From: DASSCW01 sp036556695
GTDB taxonomy: Bacteria; Chloroflexota; Limnocylindria; QHBO01
NCBI GenBank assembly: GCA_036556695.1
Contig: DATBIY010000074.1
Coordinates: 1-18,859, forward strand
Length of the DNA: 18,859 nt
Reading direction: 5' to 3'
This document shows positions 1-8,380 of the stretch, one piece after another. Positions within the stretch are counted from its first letter, which is position 1. Every line of letters starts with the position of its first letter. Made by a program: the position numbers and the translations under genes. Under the pieces are notes generated by a model. That model had not been told where the DNA came from, did no database searches, and was given only the letters and a program-made list of their open reading frames with translations.

Positions 1-1271
1 GTCTGCACCCCGGCGACCAGCGTCTCGTCAAGCGCCCGTCTCAGCCGAGCGACTGCTGCGGGGCGGTCGGCCGCGTGAATCATCAGTTTGGCCAGCAGCG
101 GGTCGTACTCGACGGTCAGCGGCGCGCCCTCGACCACGGCGTGGTCGACTCGGACGCCCGGCCCTTGCGGCGCCTGCCAGGTGGTCACCGTGCCGGCCAC
201 CGGCCCGAATCCGTTCCACGGGTCCTCCGCGTAGACCCGCACCTCGATGGCATGGCCACGAGGCTGTGCCTCCAGCACCTCCGGGGGCAGCGCCTCACCC
301 TGCGCCACCCGGACCTGCCAGGCCACCAGGTCCAGGCCGGTCACCAACTCGGTGACACCATGCTCGACCTGCAGCCGGGTGTTCATCTCCAGGAAGTAGT
401 GGTTGCCCTCCGGGTCCACCAGGAACTCGACGGTCGCCGCGCTGTGGAAGTCGACGGTGCCGGCCACCCGCCGGGCGGATTCGAACAGGGCCTGGCGCAG
501 GGCCCCGTCCACTCCGGGCGACGGCGTTTCCTCGACCAGCTTCTGGTGGCGGCGCTGGACGGAGCAGTCCCGCTCCCCCAGGCAGGCCAGGTTGCCGTGG
601 CGGTCACCCAAGAGCTGGACCTCCACGTGGCGCGCCGGCTGGACGAGCCGCTCGACGTATAGCGTGCCGTCGCCGAAGGCGGATTGCGCCTCGCGGGCAG
701 CGGCCCGCATGGCCGCCGGCATGTCTTCGCGGTCATCCACTCGGCGCATGCCACGCCCTCCGCCACCGGCCGCCGCCTTGAGCATCACCGGCAGGCCGAT
801 GCCCTCCAGGTCGGAGACCGCATCGTCGTCCAGCGCCACCAGGAGGCCCGGGACCACCGGCACGCCGGCCTCGCTGGCGGAGCGTCGTGCGGCCAGCTTG
901 TTACCGAGCGCCTCCTGGGTTGCCGGTGGCGGGCCGATCCAGACCATTCCCGCGGCCTCGACGGCCCGTGCGAAGCCGGCGTTCTCCGACAGGAAGCCAT
1001 ACCCGGGATGGATGGCGTCGGCGCCGGCATGGCGGGCCGCAGCCAGGATGGCGTCCACGTTGAGGTACGAGGCGGACGGCGCCGGCGGACCGATGTGGAC
1101 GGCGATGTCAGCTGCCTGGACGTGGGGCGCGCCGCGGTCGGCATCGGAGTACACGGCGATGCTGGTGATTCCCATCTCGCGACAGGCGCGCGCGACGCGG
1201 ATGGCGATCTCGCCGCGGTTGGCGATCAGCACCCGGCGGATGCGCCCCGCCGCTGCCCTGTCTTTGCGCAC
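1..1271 (-). CDS. accC: Biotin carboxylase subunit of acyl-CoA carboxylase (3' end outside window)
   Basis: This is the ATP-grasp biotin carboxylase that carboxylates protein-bound biotin with bicarbonate and ATP, the first half-reaction of acetyl/propionyl-CoA carboxylase. Counting from the GTG start, the visible 423 residues hold the N-terminal ANRGEIAIR motif (17-25), HPGYGFLSEN (88-97), the glycine-rich ATP loop GGGGRGMR (169-176), ERDCSVQRRHQKL (233-245) and EMNTRLQVEH (295-304) with the catalytic Glu/Asn/Arg. EYDPLLAKL follows near 388-396. The motif after EMNTRLQVEH reads GVTE, where PVTE is usual. The frame is open to the window edge, so whether a biotin carrier domain is fused cannot be seen. 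The GTG start lies 11 nt after the stop of the carboxyltransferase gene; no strong ribosome site is visible, so translational coupling is likely. It could equally be named pccA. Confidence 0.93.
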   Translation of the reverse strand, partial: MRKDRAAAGRIRRVLIANRGEIAIRVARACREMGITSIAVYSDADRGAPHVQAADIAVHIGPPAPSASYLNVDAILAAARHAGADAIHPGYGFLSENAGFARAVEAAGMVWIGPPPATQEALGNKLAARRSASEAGVPVVPGLLVALDDDAVSDLEGIGLPVMLKAAAGGGGRGMRRVDDREDMPAAMRAAAREAQSAFGDGTLYVERLVQPARHVEVQLLGDRHGNLACLGERDCSVQRRHQKLVEETPSPGVDGALRQALFESARRVAGTVDFHSAATVEFLVDPEGNHYFLEMNTRLQVEHGVTELVTGLDLVAWQVRVAQGEALPPEVLEAQPRGHAIEVRVYAEDPWNGFGPVAGTVTTWQAPQGPGVRVDHAVVEGAPLTVEYDPLLAKLMIHAADRPAAVARLRRALDETLVAGVQ

Positions 1272-1282
1272 GGACAGCGGGC

Positions 1283-2833
<1,551 letters not shown>

Positions 2834-2852
2834 GGGACGTCCTCCGAGGATT

Positions 2853-2928
2853 TGGTGGGCCCAGCAGGGATCGAACCTGCGACCAGCCGGTTATGAGCCG
2901 GATGCTCTAACCACTGAGCTATGGGCCC
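2853..2928 (-). tRNA. tRNA with CAT anticodon (elongator Met or Ile2)
   Basis: A complete cloverleaf is visible on the minus strand: acceptor stem GGGCCCA/TGGGCCC, D-arm GCTC/GAGC, anticodon loop CTCATAA with anticodon CAT at 2895-2893, T-arm GCAGG-TTCGATC-CCTGC, discriminator A and an encoded CCA at 2855-2853. A CAT anticodon means either elongator Met or the Ile2 species that TilS converts to lysidine. The D-loop and variable-loop pattern (AGTGGTTA, GGTC) resembles E. coli Ile2, but that is not decisive. The initiator type is unlikely because the first acceptor pair G1-C72 is intact. Its 3' end is only 19 nt from the carboxyltransferase start codon. Confidence 0.95.
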
Positions 2929-2958
2929 ACAGGGGTTCAGGGATGGTGGACAACTTCG

Positions 2959-2964
2959 AGTATA
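2959..2964 (-). promoter_or_regulatory. -10 element for the tRNA(CAT)-pccB-accC unit
   Basis: TATACT reads on the minus strand 31-36 nt upstream of the tRNA 5' end. The -35 region is weak; TCTTTG, 16 nt upstream and inside the palindrome, is the best candidate. The position suits a transcript starting near 2952 and processed by RNase P. Confidence 0.5.
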
Positions 2965-2971
2965 GAGGCTC

Positions 2972-2987
2972 GTCTTTGCACAAAGAC
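2972..2987. repeat. Perfect 16-bp palindrome in the tRNA/parA divergent spacer
   Basis: GTCTTTG-CA-CAAAGAC is a perfect inverted repeat with 7-bp arms and a 2-bp centre. It covers the region where the -35 element of the leftward promoter would lie and sits 20 bp from a DnaA-box 9-mer. This suits an operator for a dimeric regulator. It does not match the bacterial parS consensus, so ParB binding is not supported. Confidence 0.5.
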
Positions 2988-3005
2988 ATCGACACTGCGT
3001 GGCTT

Positions 3006-3014
3006 TGTGGATAA
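3006..3014 (-). promoter_or_regulatory. DnaA-box-like 9-mer
   Basis: The minus strand reads TTATCCACA, a perfect match to the consensus DnaA box, just upstream of the proposed parA -35. A second, degenerate copy (TTGTCCACC) lies on the same strand at 2953-2945. One perfect 9-mer could occur by chance in a window this size (roughly a one-in-seven event at even base composition), so function is inferred from position next to parAB. Confidence 0.4.
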
Positions 3015-3019
3015 CCCGG

Positions 3020-3049
3020 GTGACCCGCTGGCGAGGCCACGTCTATCAT
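3020..3049 (+). promoter_or_regulatory. Promoter for parAB
   Basis: GTGACC at 3020-3025 and TATCAT at 3044-3049 are separated by 18 bp. The same -10 and a near-identical -35 (TTGACC, 18-bp spacer) occur upstream of tRNA-Asn in this window. Transcription would start near 3056 and leave a leader of about 50 nt containing an AAGG ribosome site before the TTG start. Confidence 0.5.
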
Positions 3050-3105
3050 CGCAACGGTCGCGTCCGCGACGCTCGCCTCCACTCCGACGCAGCGAAGGTG
3101 TTCCG

Positions 3106-3873
3106 TTGACCAAGGTAATTTCCATTGCCAACCAAAAGGGCGGCGTCGGCAAGACCACGACGTCCATCAACTTGGGCGGCGCGCTGGCAGAGCTCGGATA
3201 CCGGGTGCTGTGCGTCGACATGGACCCGCAGGCGAATCTGACCGTCGGCCTGGGGATCTCCCTCTCTGATGTGCGGGTGTCGATGGCCGACGTCCTGTCG
3301 GAGGATCGCGTCCCGTTCGACGAGATCGTGCGCAGCACCGAGATGCCCGGACTGTCGGTGGCGCCCGCCACCCTGGAGCTGGCATCCACCGAGGTCGAAC
3401 TGTTCACCGCCATCGGCCGCGAGATGGTGCTGCGCGATGCGCTGGCCGGCTGGGCCGAGCGGCAGTTCGACGTGATCATCATCGACTGCCCGCCGACGCT
3501 GGGCCTGCTGACCATCAACTCCCTGGTGGCCAGCAGCCGGGTCATCATTCCGGTGCAGACGCAGTACTACGCCATCAAGGGTCTGACGGCGCTGATCAAG
3601 GTCATCAACACCATCAAGCTGAAGCTCAACCACGACCTCGAGATCCTGGGACTGCTTGCCACCTTCTTCGACGGTCGGACCGTCCTCGCCCGCGAGATGC
3701 TGGCCAATTTGCGGGAGCTTGGGGACCATCGGGTCTTCAACACCATGATCAAGAACACGGTGAAGCTCGGCGAGGCGCCGCTGACCGGCAAGCCGGTGAC
3801 CGAGTACGCCACGAACTCAGCAGCCGCGCGTGCCTTCCGCGAGCTGGCACGGGAGGTGATCGAGCTTGGGTAG
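3106..3873 (+). CDS. parA: ParA/Soj chromosome-partitioning ATPase
   Basis: ParA is the ATP-dependent, non-specifically DNA-binding partner of ParB in chromosome segregation and origin positioning. The 255-aa protein has the deviant Walker A KGGVGKTT (11-18) with the signature Lys11, the VDMDPQAN motif (37-44, D38 and D40) and Walker B IIIDCPP (124-130), and its length matches Bacillus Soj. The start was set to TTG at 3106: it directly precedes the conserved TKVISIANQ strand, and AAGG lies seven nucleotides upstream. The frame is open further upstream to 3007, but that extension is low-complexity Arg/Ser/Pro and lacks a ribosome site. The gene overlaps parB by 8 nt, so the two are translationally coupled. 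It belongs to the short chromosomal type without an N-terminal HTH. Confidence 0.96.
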   Translation: MTKVISIANQKGGVGKTTTSINLGGALAELGYRVLCVDMDPQANLTVGLGISLSDVRVSMADVLSEDRVPFDEIVRSTEMPGLSVAPATLELASTEVELFTAIGREMVLRDALAGWAERQFDVIIIDCPPTLGLLTINSLVASSRVIIPVQTQYYAIKGLTALIKVINTIKLKLNHDLEILGLLATFFDGRTVLAREMLANLRELGDHRVFNTMIKNTVKLGEAPLTGKPVTEYATNSAAARAFRELAREVIELG

Positions 3874-4846
3874 CAAGGGACCGGCATTCCGCGAGAACAT
3901 CCACCGCCTGTTCGACGAGGCGCAGGCCACGGACCTGGGGCCTGGCATCGTCTCGCTCATCGAGTCGCGTGCCGCGCGCGCGCAGATCCGCGAGATCCCG
4001 GTGGACAAGATCCTCCCCAACCCCGCTCAGCCGCGGCTTTCCTATGAAGAGGAATCGCTGACCGAGCTGGCCTCGTCGATCCGCGAGCACGGCGTGCTGC
4101 AGCCCATCCTGGTTCGGCCGACCGGCTCGCAGTACGAGCTGATCGCCGGCGAGCGGCGCTGGCGTGCGTCACGCATGGCGAAGCGCGACAGCATCCCGGC
4201 CATCGTCGTCGAGTTCGACGAGGAGACGGCGCTCGAAGTGTCGATCATCGAGAACCTGCAGCGCGAGGACGTGACACCGCTGGAAGAAGCGGCCATGTTC
4301 AAGAAGATGACCGCGCTGGGCTATTCGGTGCGCCAGCTGGCGCAGAAGGTCGGCAAGGATAAGGGCTACGTCGAAAACCGCATGCGCCTGGCCGACGCGC
4401 CGGTCGAGATTCGCGAGCTGGTGTCCGTGCGCAAAGACACGCTGAGCCATGCGTACGAGCTGATGCGCATTGGCGATGAGCGGACGCGCCGTCGCCTGGC
4501 GAAGAAGATCGCCGCCGGCGAGCTGACGCTCGCGAAGCTGCGGGTCATCACCGGCAGTGCCGGTGAGGCGCCAGACGGCGAGAAGCCGAAGCGTCGCGCG
4601 AGAACGATCGCCGGAGAGGTGGCTGTCGCCAAAGCGGCAAAAGCTGCCGACGACGCGCTGATGCTGAATCGCAGCAAGCTGGCCGACGCCATCGACGAGC
4701 TGGTGGAGCTGCTCCGGCAGCCGGAGGTCATCGAGCAGATCCCCGACACCAACCGCGACAACCTGGCGCGCAACCTGACGGTGACCAAGCTAAAGCTCGA
4801 GAACGCCATCGCCATCATCCGCGCCAGCCGGGAGGCGGCCTCCTAG
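3866..4846 (+). CDS. parB: ParB/Spo0J centromere-binding CTPase
   Basis: ParB binds parS, uses CTP to clamp and spread on DNA, and stimulates ParA. The 326-aa protein has the ParB/Srx core from about residue 42 (VDKILPNPAQPR), the CTP-binding GERRWRASR motif (95-103), ENLQRED (129-135), the HTH region around 152-175 (YSVRQLAQKVGKDKGYVENRMRLA) and a C-terminal dimerisation region (about 265-322). A linker rich in Lys, Arg and Ala (235-262) connects the two. The TTG start overlaps the end of parA and is supported by GGGAGG nine nucleotides upstream. The first 40 residues contain no LxxR-type ParA-interacting motif that I can name with certainty. The gene ends one nucleotide before the stop of a convergent gene. 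No parS-like 16-mer palindrome was seen in the window. Confidence 0.96.
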   Translation: MGSKGPAFRENIHRLFDEAQATDLGPGIVSLIESRAARAQIREIPVDKILPNPAQPRLSYEEESLTELASSIREHGVLQPILVRPTGSQYELIAGERRWRASRMAKRDSIPAIVVEFDEETALEVSIIENLQREDVTPLEEAAMFKKMTALGYSVRQLAQKVGKDKGYVENRMRLADAPVEIRELVSVRKDTLSHAYELMRIGDERTRRRLAKKIAAGELTLAKLRVITGSAGEAPDGEKPKRRARTIAGEVAVAKAAKAADDALMLNRSKLADAIDELVELLRQPEVIEQIPDTNRDNLARNLTVTKLKLENAIAIIRASREAAS

Positions 4847-4847
4847 C

Positions 4848-5204
4848 TCACGGGGTGTAGGACATCACCTCGCGGTGGTCGACCAGGAAGTCGATCAGCT
4901 TGGCGCGCGCGTCCGGCTGGATGCGCCGCAGCCCCACGATGGATCGCGGGAGCTCGAAGATCGGCGCCGCCAGGTTCCCGGCGGTGTCAATGCCGACCAC
5001 GTGGTCCGGCCCGCCGCCCACCAGGAAGGCGCGCTGGAACCCGCGGGTGTCCAAGCCTGCGGCGCGGCAGAAGGCGGCGATGGCCGTGCCCACGCCGCGC
5101 CGCTTGGCGAAGTCGACGAAGAGGTCCGCCGCCCATCGGTCGATCTGCTCATCGGACTGGTCCTCGACCATCGCCCGATAGCCCTGCGCGGTATCCGTCT
5201 GCAT
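4848..5204 (-). CDS. Uncharacterised 118-aa protein
   Basis: I do not recognise a family. The protein is soluble, with no signal peptide or membrane segment. An acidic, helical N-terminal half (MVEDQSDEQIDRWAADLFVDFAKRRG) is followed by a glycine-rich stretch FLVGGGPDHVVGIDTAGNLAAP (about 60-80) and a basic helix. The start at 5204 is favoured because TAGAAT lies six nucleotides upstream with no ribosome site, the leaderless pattern seen repeatedly here; an internal ATG 12 codons later is an alternative. The gene is convergent with parB (one-nucleotide gap) and divergent from the 186-aa protein. Codon use and composition match the neighbours, so it is probably real, but its role is unknown. 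Confidence 0.7.
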   Translation of the reverse strand: MQTDTAQGYRAMVEDQSDEQIDRWAADLFVDFAKRRGVGTAIAAFCRAAGLDTRGFQRAFLVGGGPDHVVGIDTAGNLAAPIFELPRSIVGLRRIQPDARAKLIDFLVDHREVMSYTP

Positions 5205-5210
5205 GCGCCG

Positions 5211-5216
5211 ATTCTA
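5211..5216 (-). promoter_or_regulatory. -10 element, leaderless promoter of the 118-aa gene
   Basis: TAGAAT on the minus strand ends six nucleotides before the ATG at 5204, so transcription would start at or next to the A of the start codon. No clear -35 is seen. Confidence 0.55.
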
Positions 5217-5294
5217 GCGGCGCAACCGGGCGCCCGGCCGGCTCCTCCATCGCGGTGATGCGTCGCCACGGCGCGGGAGTGCCCGATGATTGGC

Positions 5295-5300
5295 TATCCT
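5295..5300 (+). promoter_or_regulatory. -10 element, leaderless promoter of the 186-aa gene
   Basis: TATCCT is followed by six nucleotides (GCCGAC) and the ATG at 5307, with no Shine-Dalgarno sequence. The hexamer and spacing match the other leaderless starts in the window. Confidence 0.55.
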
Positions 5301-5306
5301 GCCGAC

Positions 5307-5867
5307 ATGCTGAACCAGCCGGCCGACCCGCGAACCGAGGACACCATCGTCTTCAGCCTGCTGCGCGGGCCGCGGGAAGGCGGCACGCCACAGGTAGTCG
5401 GGACGGCGACCTTCTCGGATGGACGAACGACCGTCGACGCCCCCGAGGCGGTGTCGGTCGCCGTCGAGGAGCTCCTGCAGCGACCCTTCGTCGACCGCGT
5501 CCAGGCCGATGAGCGCCCGCGCGGGTACCGCCGCAGCGGCCGCGGTATGGTCGACATGCTGGTCCCCGGCATGCCGGAGCACTTCATCGCCCGCATGCGC
5601 GGCCTATGGCTGGCCTATCCCGATGGCACAGTGGTCACCGCCCGGGAGGCATCGGCCATGCATCCGACCGGGTGGACGCCTGTGCTGGAACGGGTGGAGA
5701 CCGGTCCGGCGGTGGTCGATCCGGCGGTGCGCCGGGCGACCTTGGCGGAGAGCACGGCCATCCTCAACACGCGTCCCCTGGTCCAGGCCAATGAGCCGAT
5801 AACCGGCCTTCGCTCGCCAGACGAGCGGCCCGGCGTGACCCGCACTGACTGCGGCTGGATCTGCTGA
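5307..5867 (+). CDS. Uncharacterised 186-aa protein
   Basis: I do not recognise a family. It is a soluble, acidic protein with no signal peptide. A beta-rich N-terminal part (TIVFSLLRGPREGGTPQVVGTATFSDGRTTVDAPEAVSVAVEELLQRPFVDRV) leads to a basic RPRGYRRSGRG stretch near residues 70-80. This is followed by MLVPGMPEHFIARMRGLWLAYPDGTVVTA and a less ordered C-terminus ending in CGWIC. An in-frame ATG at 5286 is possible, but 5307 is preferred because TATCCT sits six nucleotides before it. The gene is divergent from the 118-aa gene, so the pair may share regulation. Confidence 0.7.
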   Translation: MLNQPADPRTEDTIVFSLLRGPREGGTPQVVGTATFSDGRTTVDAPEAVSVAVEELLQRPFVDRVQADERPRGYRRSGRGMVDMLVPGMPEHFIARMRGLWLAYPDGTVVTAREASAMHPTGWTPVLERVETGPAVVDPAVRRATLAESTAILNTRPLVQANEPITGLRSPDERPGVTRTDCGWIC

Positions 5868-5949
5868 CGCCATGCGAGTCGTAGATTTTCCTATGTTTCA
5901 GCGGCATACCGCCCTGGGGTTCGGCACGTCGTGATCAGAATCGGCTCGC

Positions 5950-5955
5950 TATGAT
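5950..5955 (+). promoter_or_regulatory. -10 element, leaderless promoter of the 71-aa membrane protein
   Basis: TATGAT, a five-of-six match to TATAAT, is followed by GCCGGC and the ATG at 5962. There is no ribosome site between them. Confidence 0.6.
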
Positions 5956-5961
5956 GCCGGC

Positions 5962-6177
5962 ATGTCACTGAAGCGCTACATGATCCTGCCCATCGGCATC
6001 GCCATCGTGGGCCTGGTCTACTGGTACTTCACCGAGCCGCACGAGCTGGCAGGTACGGTCCTGCTGATTGTCTTTGCCGGCGCGATGGCTGTGATGGGAT
6101 GGATCCTGTTGCCGACGCTGGACAACGTCGGCCCCACTGCACCGGTCGATCCGGACTTCGAGGATCCAGGCCGCTAG
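5962..6177 (+). CDS. Small two-helix membrane protein (71 aa)
   Basis: Two hydrophobic segments are clear: residues 7-23 (MILPIGIAIVGLVYWYF) and about 32-51 (TVLLIVFAGAMAVMGWILLP). They are joined by a short TEPHELAG loop and followed by an acidic Pro/Asp tail (TAPVDPDFEDPGR). The hairpin plus an acidic PxD tail recalls the N-terminal part of actinobacterial cytochrome c oxidase subunit 4 (CtaF), including a GT at the start of the second helix. That resemblance is from memory and weak, and no oxidase genes are nearby. The leaderless promoter directly upstream supports the gene as real. Confidence 0.7.
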   Translation: MSLKRYMILPIGIAIVGLVYWYFTEPHELAGTVLLIVFAGAMAVMGWILLPTLDNVGPTAPVDPDFEDPGR

Positions 6178-6323
6178 CCACACCGATGCCCAGGCACGAA
6201 GACGCCGGGCAACTGCGGCTGCCCTCGCGAGAGACTCGCTAACACGGGTGCCCGGCTCATACTGTCTAACGTGCCAAGCCGATCGCTGTTAGTGGCGGGG
6301 CCCGTAGGGTATCGGACAAAGCG

Positions 6324-6740
6324 TCAGCGGATGCCGGTGTCGTAGCTGATCTCCAGCGGACTGGCCGGTGCGCCTGCCGCGACCCGGAGCTCCTGCTCCC
6401 CCGCTGTGCCCATCAGCCCGTCGACCGGCTGCGGCACAACGCGGTAGCGACCCGGCGGCAGCCGCACCTCGAACGACCCATCTGCATCCGACGTGACCCG
6501 AGCCACCTCTGCCCCGTCGACGTCGAGGATGAGCAGCGTGGCGCCCGCCACGGGTCGATCCGCGCAGGCCGGCTCAGGCGGCTCGGTGACCACCGGGCAG
6601 ACGGGTCCCGCGGCCACCTGCCCGTGAACGGCAACGGTCGACGCGTCGGTGTGCGCGCCGTCCAATCCGATCGGCAGGAGCTGGCAGGCAGCCAATACCG
6701 CCAGCGCCGGGACGCCACACAGCTTGGCGATTCTTCCCAC
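6324..6740 (-). CDS. Predicted lipoprotein with carboxypeptidase-regulatory-like domain
   Basis: The 138-aa product starts with a short basic n-region, a hydrophobic stretch (VPALAVLAAC) and a lipobox LAAC with Cys19, so it should be lipid-anchored outside the membrane. The mature part contains a beta-sandwich pattern typical of carboxypeptidase-regulatory/transthyretin-like domains: VAGATLLILDVDGAEVARVTSDADGSFEVRLPPGRYRV (about 64-100). Two cysteines (CPVV and PACAD, about 48 and 59) could form a disulfide. The assigned start is GTG with no clear ribosome site. It lies 39 nt after the 86-aa gene, so it may be the last gene of the glutamate dehydrogenase operon. Function is unknown; such domains often mediate protein or glycan contacts. 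Confidence 0.75.
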   Translation of the reverse strand: MGRIAKLCGVPALAVLAACQLLPIGLDGAHTDASTVAVHGQVAAGPVCPVVTEPPEPACADRPVAGATLLILDVDGAEVARVTSDADGSFEVRLPPGRYRVVPQPVDGLMGTAGEQELRVAAGAPASPLEISYDTGIR

Positions 6741-6779
6741 GCCGAATGTGACGCGGCAGTCCGCGTGCCGGTTCCGCGG

Positions 6780-7040
6780 CTAGGCCAGCATGGCCCCCGG
6801 CACACGGCGGGCAGCGGCCACGATATCGGCCGAGGCCAGGCGCACGTCCAGGCCCATGCCGAGCGGCTCGAAGGCTCGCGACAGCGCCAGGTACGGCGAT
6901 GCGTCGGAGCCGAGGGTGGGGCCTTCGACCGTGTCAACCGAGGCAAGCCAGCCTCGCGGGAAGCGCGCCAGCCTGACGGACCATTCGGTCCCGCGCAAGG
7001 AAAGCCGGTGGCGGGTCACGGTCCAGACCTGATCGGTCAT
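6780..7040 (-). CDS. 86-aa protein coupled to glutamate dehydrogenase
   Basis: I do not recognise a family. The ATG overlaps the dehydrogenase stop codon in an ATGA arrangement, so translation is coupled and the start is well defined. The protein is small, basic at the N-terminus and apparently soluble: TDQVWTVTRHRLSLRGTEWSVRLARFPRGWLASVDT looks like two or three beta strands, followed by a helical ASPYLALSRAFEPLGMG segment and a C-terminal helix (ADIVAAARRVPGAM). The ser/ala-Pro-Tyr-leu-ala-leu pattern is compatible with a small nucleic-acid- or protein-binding fold, but no function is assigned. The tight coupling suggests an accessory role to the dehydrogenase. Confidence 0.75.
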   Translation of the reverse strand: MTDQVWTVTRHRLSLRGTEWSVRLARFPRGWLASVDTVEGPTLGSDASPYLALSRAFEPLGMGLDVRLASADIVAAARRVPGAMLA

Positions 7041-8320
7041 GGGTACAGCCCTCGCAGGCGCTGCGCCTCGGCGACGCGGGCCACCGCAATGGCGTGCGCG
7101 GCCAGCCGCGGCGGGATGCTCTCGGCGCGCGACAGGTCGCGGACCGAGTCGTAGGCGCGGTCCATCACCTCGTGCAGGCGTGACGCCACCTCGGCGGCGG
7201 TCCAGGCGTGGGACTGGAGGTTCTGCACCCATTCGAAGTAGCTGACCACCACCCCACCGGCGTTGCACAGGATGTCGGGCACGACGACCACGCCGCGCTC
7301 CGCCAGGATGGGATCAGCGTCGGTCGTGACCGGGCCGTTGGCGCCCTCTGCCAGGACGCGGGCGCGAACCTGGTCGGCGTTGTCGGCCGTGACCTGGCCC
7401 TCCAGCGCTGCCAGCACCAGCACGTCGCAGTCGAGGCCGATGAGCCCCTCGTTGTCGATTGGCGTGGTGCCGGGCATGCCGGCCACCGAACCGGTCTCGC
7501 CCAGGAAGGCCTTGAGGCGCGCCGGGTCCAGCCCGGCCGGGGTGGCCACTCCGCCGCCGATGTCGGTCACCGCCACGATCCGTGCTCCGCGCTGGTGCAT
7601 CAGCCGGGCGGTGGCCTCGCCGACGTTGCCGAAGCCCTGCACCGCCACGGCCGCGCCTTCGAGCGACAGGCCCAGCTCGCCGAGCGCTCGCTCCGCGGTG
7701 AAGACCACGCCCTGGCCGGTGGCGTCCGCGCGGCCGGCCGAGCCGCCTACGGACACCGGCTTGCCGGTGACCACGCCGGGCACGGTGTGGCCGGCGTGCA
7801 TCGAGATGGTGTCCATGATCCAGGCCATGACCTGGGCGTTGGTGCCGACGTCCGGCGCCGGGATGTCGATCTCGGGGCCGATGATTCCCTGCAGCTCGGC
7901 GGCGAAGCGGCGGCTCACCCGCTCCAGCTCGGTCTTCGAAAGGCTGCGCGGGTCAACGGTCACGCCGCCCTTGGCCCCGCCGAACGGGACGTTCACCAGG
8001 GCGCACTTCCAGGTCATCCACATGGCCAGCGCGCGCACCTCGTCGATGTCGGTCGCGGGGTGGAAGCGGATGCCGCCCTTCGCCGGGCCGCGTGCCAGCG
8101 AGTGCTGCACGCGGTAGCCGGTCAGCACCTCGACGCGCCCGTCATCCATGGTCACCGGGAAGCGCACCGTCCACTCGCGCTTCGCTACACGCAGCATGGC
8201 CCGCGTTGCGTCGTCGAGGCCGAGGTGGTCGGCGGCGCGATCGAACTGGCTGAGCGCGGACGCGAGCGCGCCCTGTCCGGGGGAGCCGGCATCGGCTCGG
8301 CGTCGCTCGGCGAGTGTCAT
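7037..8320 (-). CDS. gdhA: Glutamate (Glu/Leu/Phe/Val family) dehydrogenase
   Basis: The enzyme oxidatively deaminates glutamate to 2-oxoglutarate, or runs in reverse to assimilate ammonia, with NAD(P). The 427 residues match hexameric bacterial enzymes. The substrate domain has GPAKGGIRFHP (78-88, K81), MTWKCALVNVPFGGAKGGV (102-120; K105 and catalytic K117) and PAPDVGTN (154-161, catalytic D157). The Rossmann domain has GFGNVG (229-234) followed by a V-T-D strand. The residue at the end of the second strand reads VAVTDIGGG, which suggests NAD rather than NADP, although this is not certain. ATG at 8320 is preceded by GGAGG, ten nucleotides upstream. It heads an operon with the 86-aa gene and possibly the lipoprotein, and is divergent from the two-component system. 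Confidence 0.95.
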   Translation of the reverse strand: MTLAERRRADAGSPGQGALASALSQFDRAADHLGLDDATRAMLRVAKREWTVRFPVTMDDGRVEVLTGYRVQHSLARGPAKGGIRFHPATDIDEVRALAMWMTWKCALVNVPFGGAKGGVTVDPRSLSKTELERVSRRFAAELQGIIGPEIDIPAPDVGTNAQVMAWIMDTISMHAGHTVPGVVTGKPVSVGGSAGRADATGQGVVFTAERALGELGLSLEGAAVAVQGFGNVGEATARLMHQRGARIVAVTDIGGGVATPAGLDPARLKAFLGETGSVAGMPGTTPIDNEGLIGLDCDVLVLAALEGQVTADNADQVRARVLAEGANGPVTTDADPILAERGVVVVPDILCNAGGVVVSYFEWVQNLQSHAWTAAEVASRLHEVMDRAYDSVRDLSRAESIPPRLAAHAIAVARVAEAQRLRGLYP

Positions 8321-8380
8321 CTGAAATCAACCTCCAGGTCGTTGAGCTCATGGCGCGGCCGGCCCGAGTGAACCGGCCGC

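Noticed and set aside
3007..3105. N-terminal extension of ParA
   Set aside because: The extra 33 residues are Arg/Ser/Pro-rich, overlap the proposed promoter and lack a ribosome site, whereas TTG at 3106 has one.
2929..4846. parS site near parAB
   Set aside because: I looked for TGTTTCACGTGAAACA-like palindromes here and along the window and saw none. The 2972-2987 palindrome does not fit the consensus.
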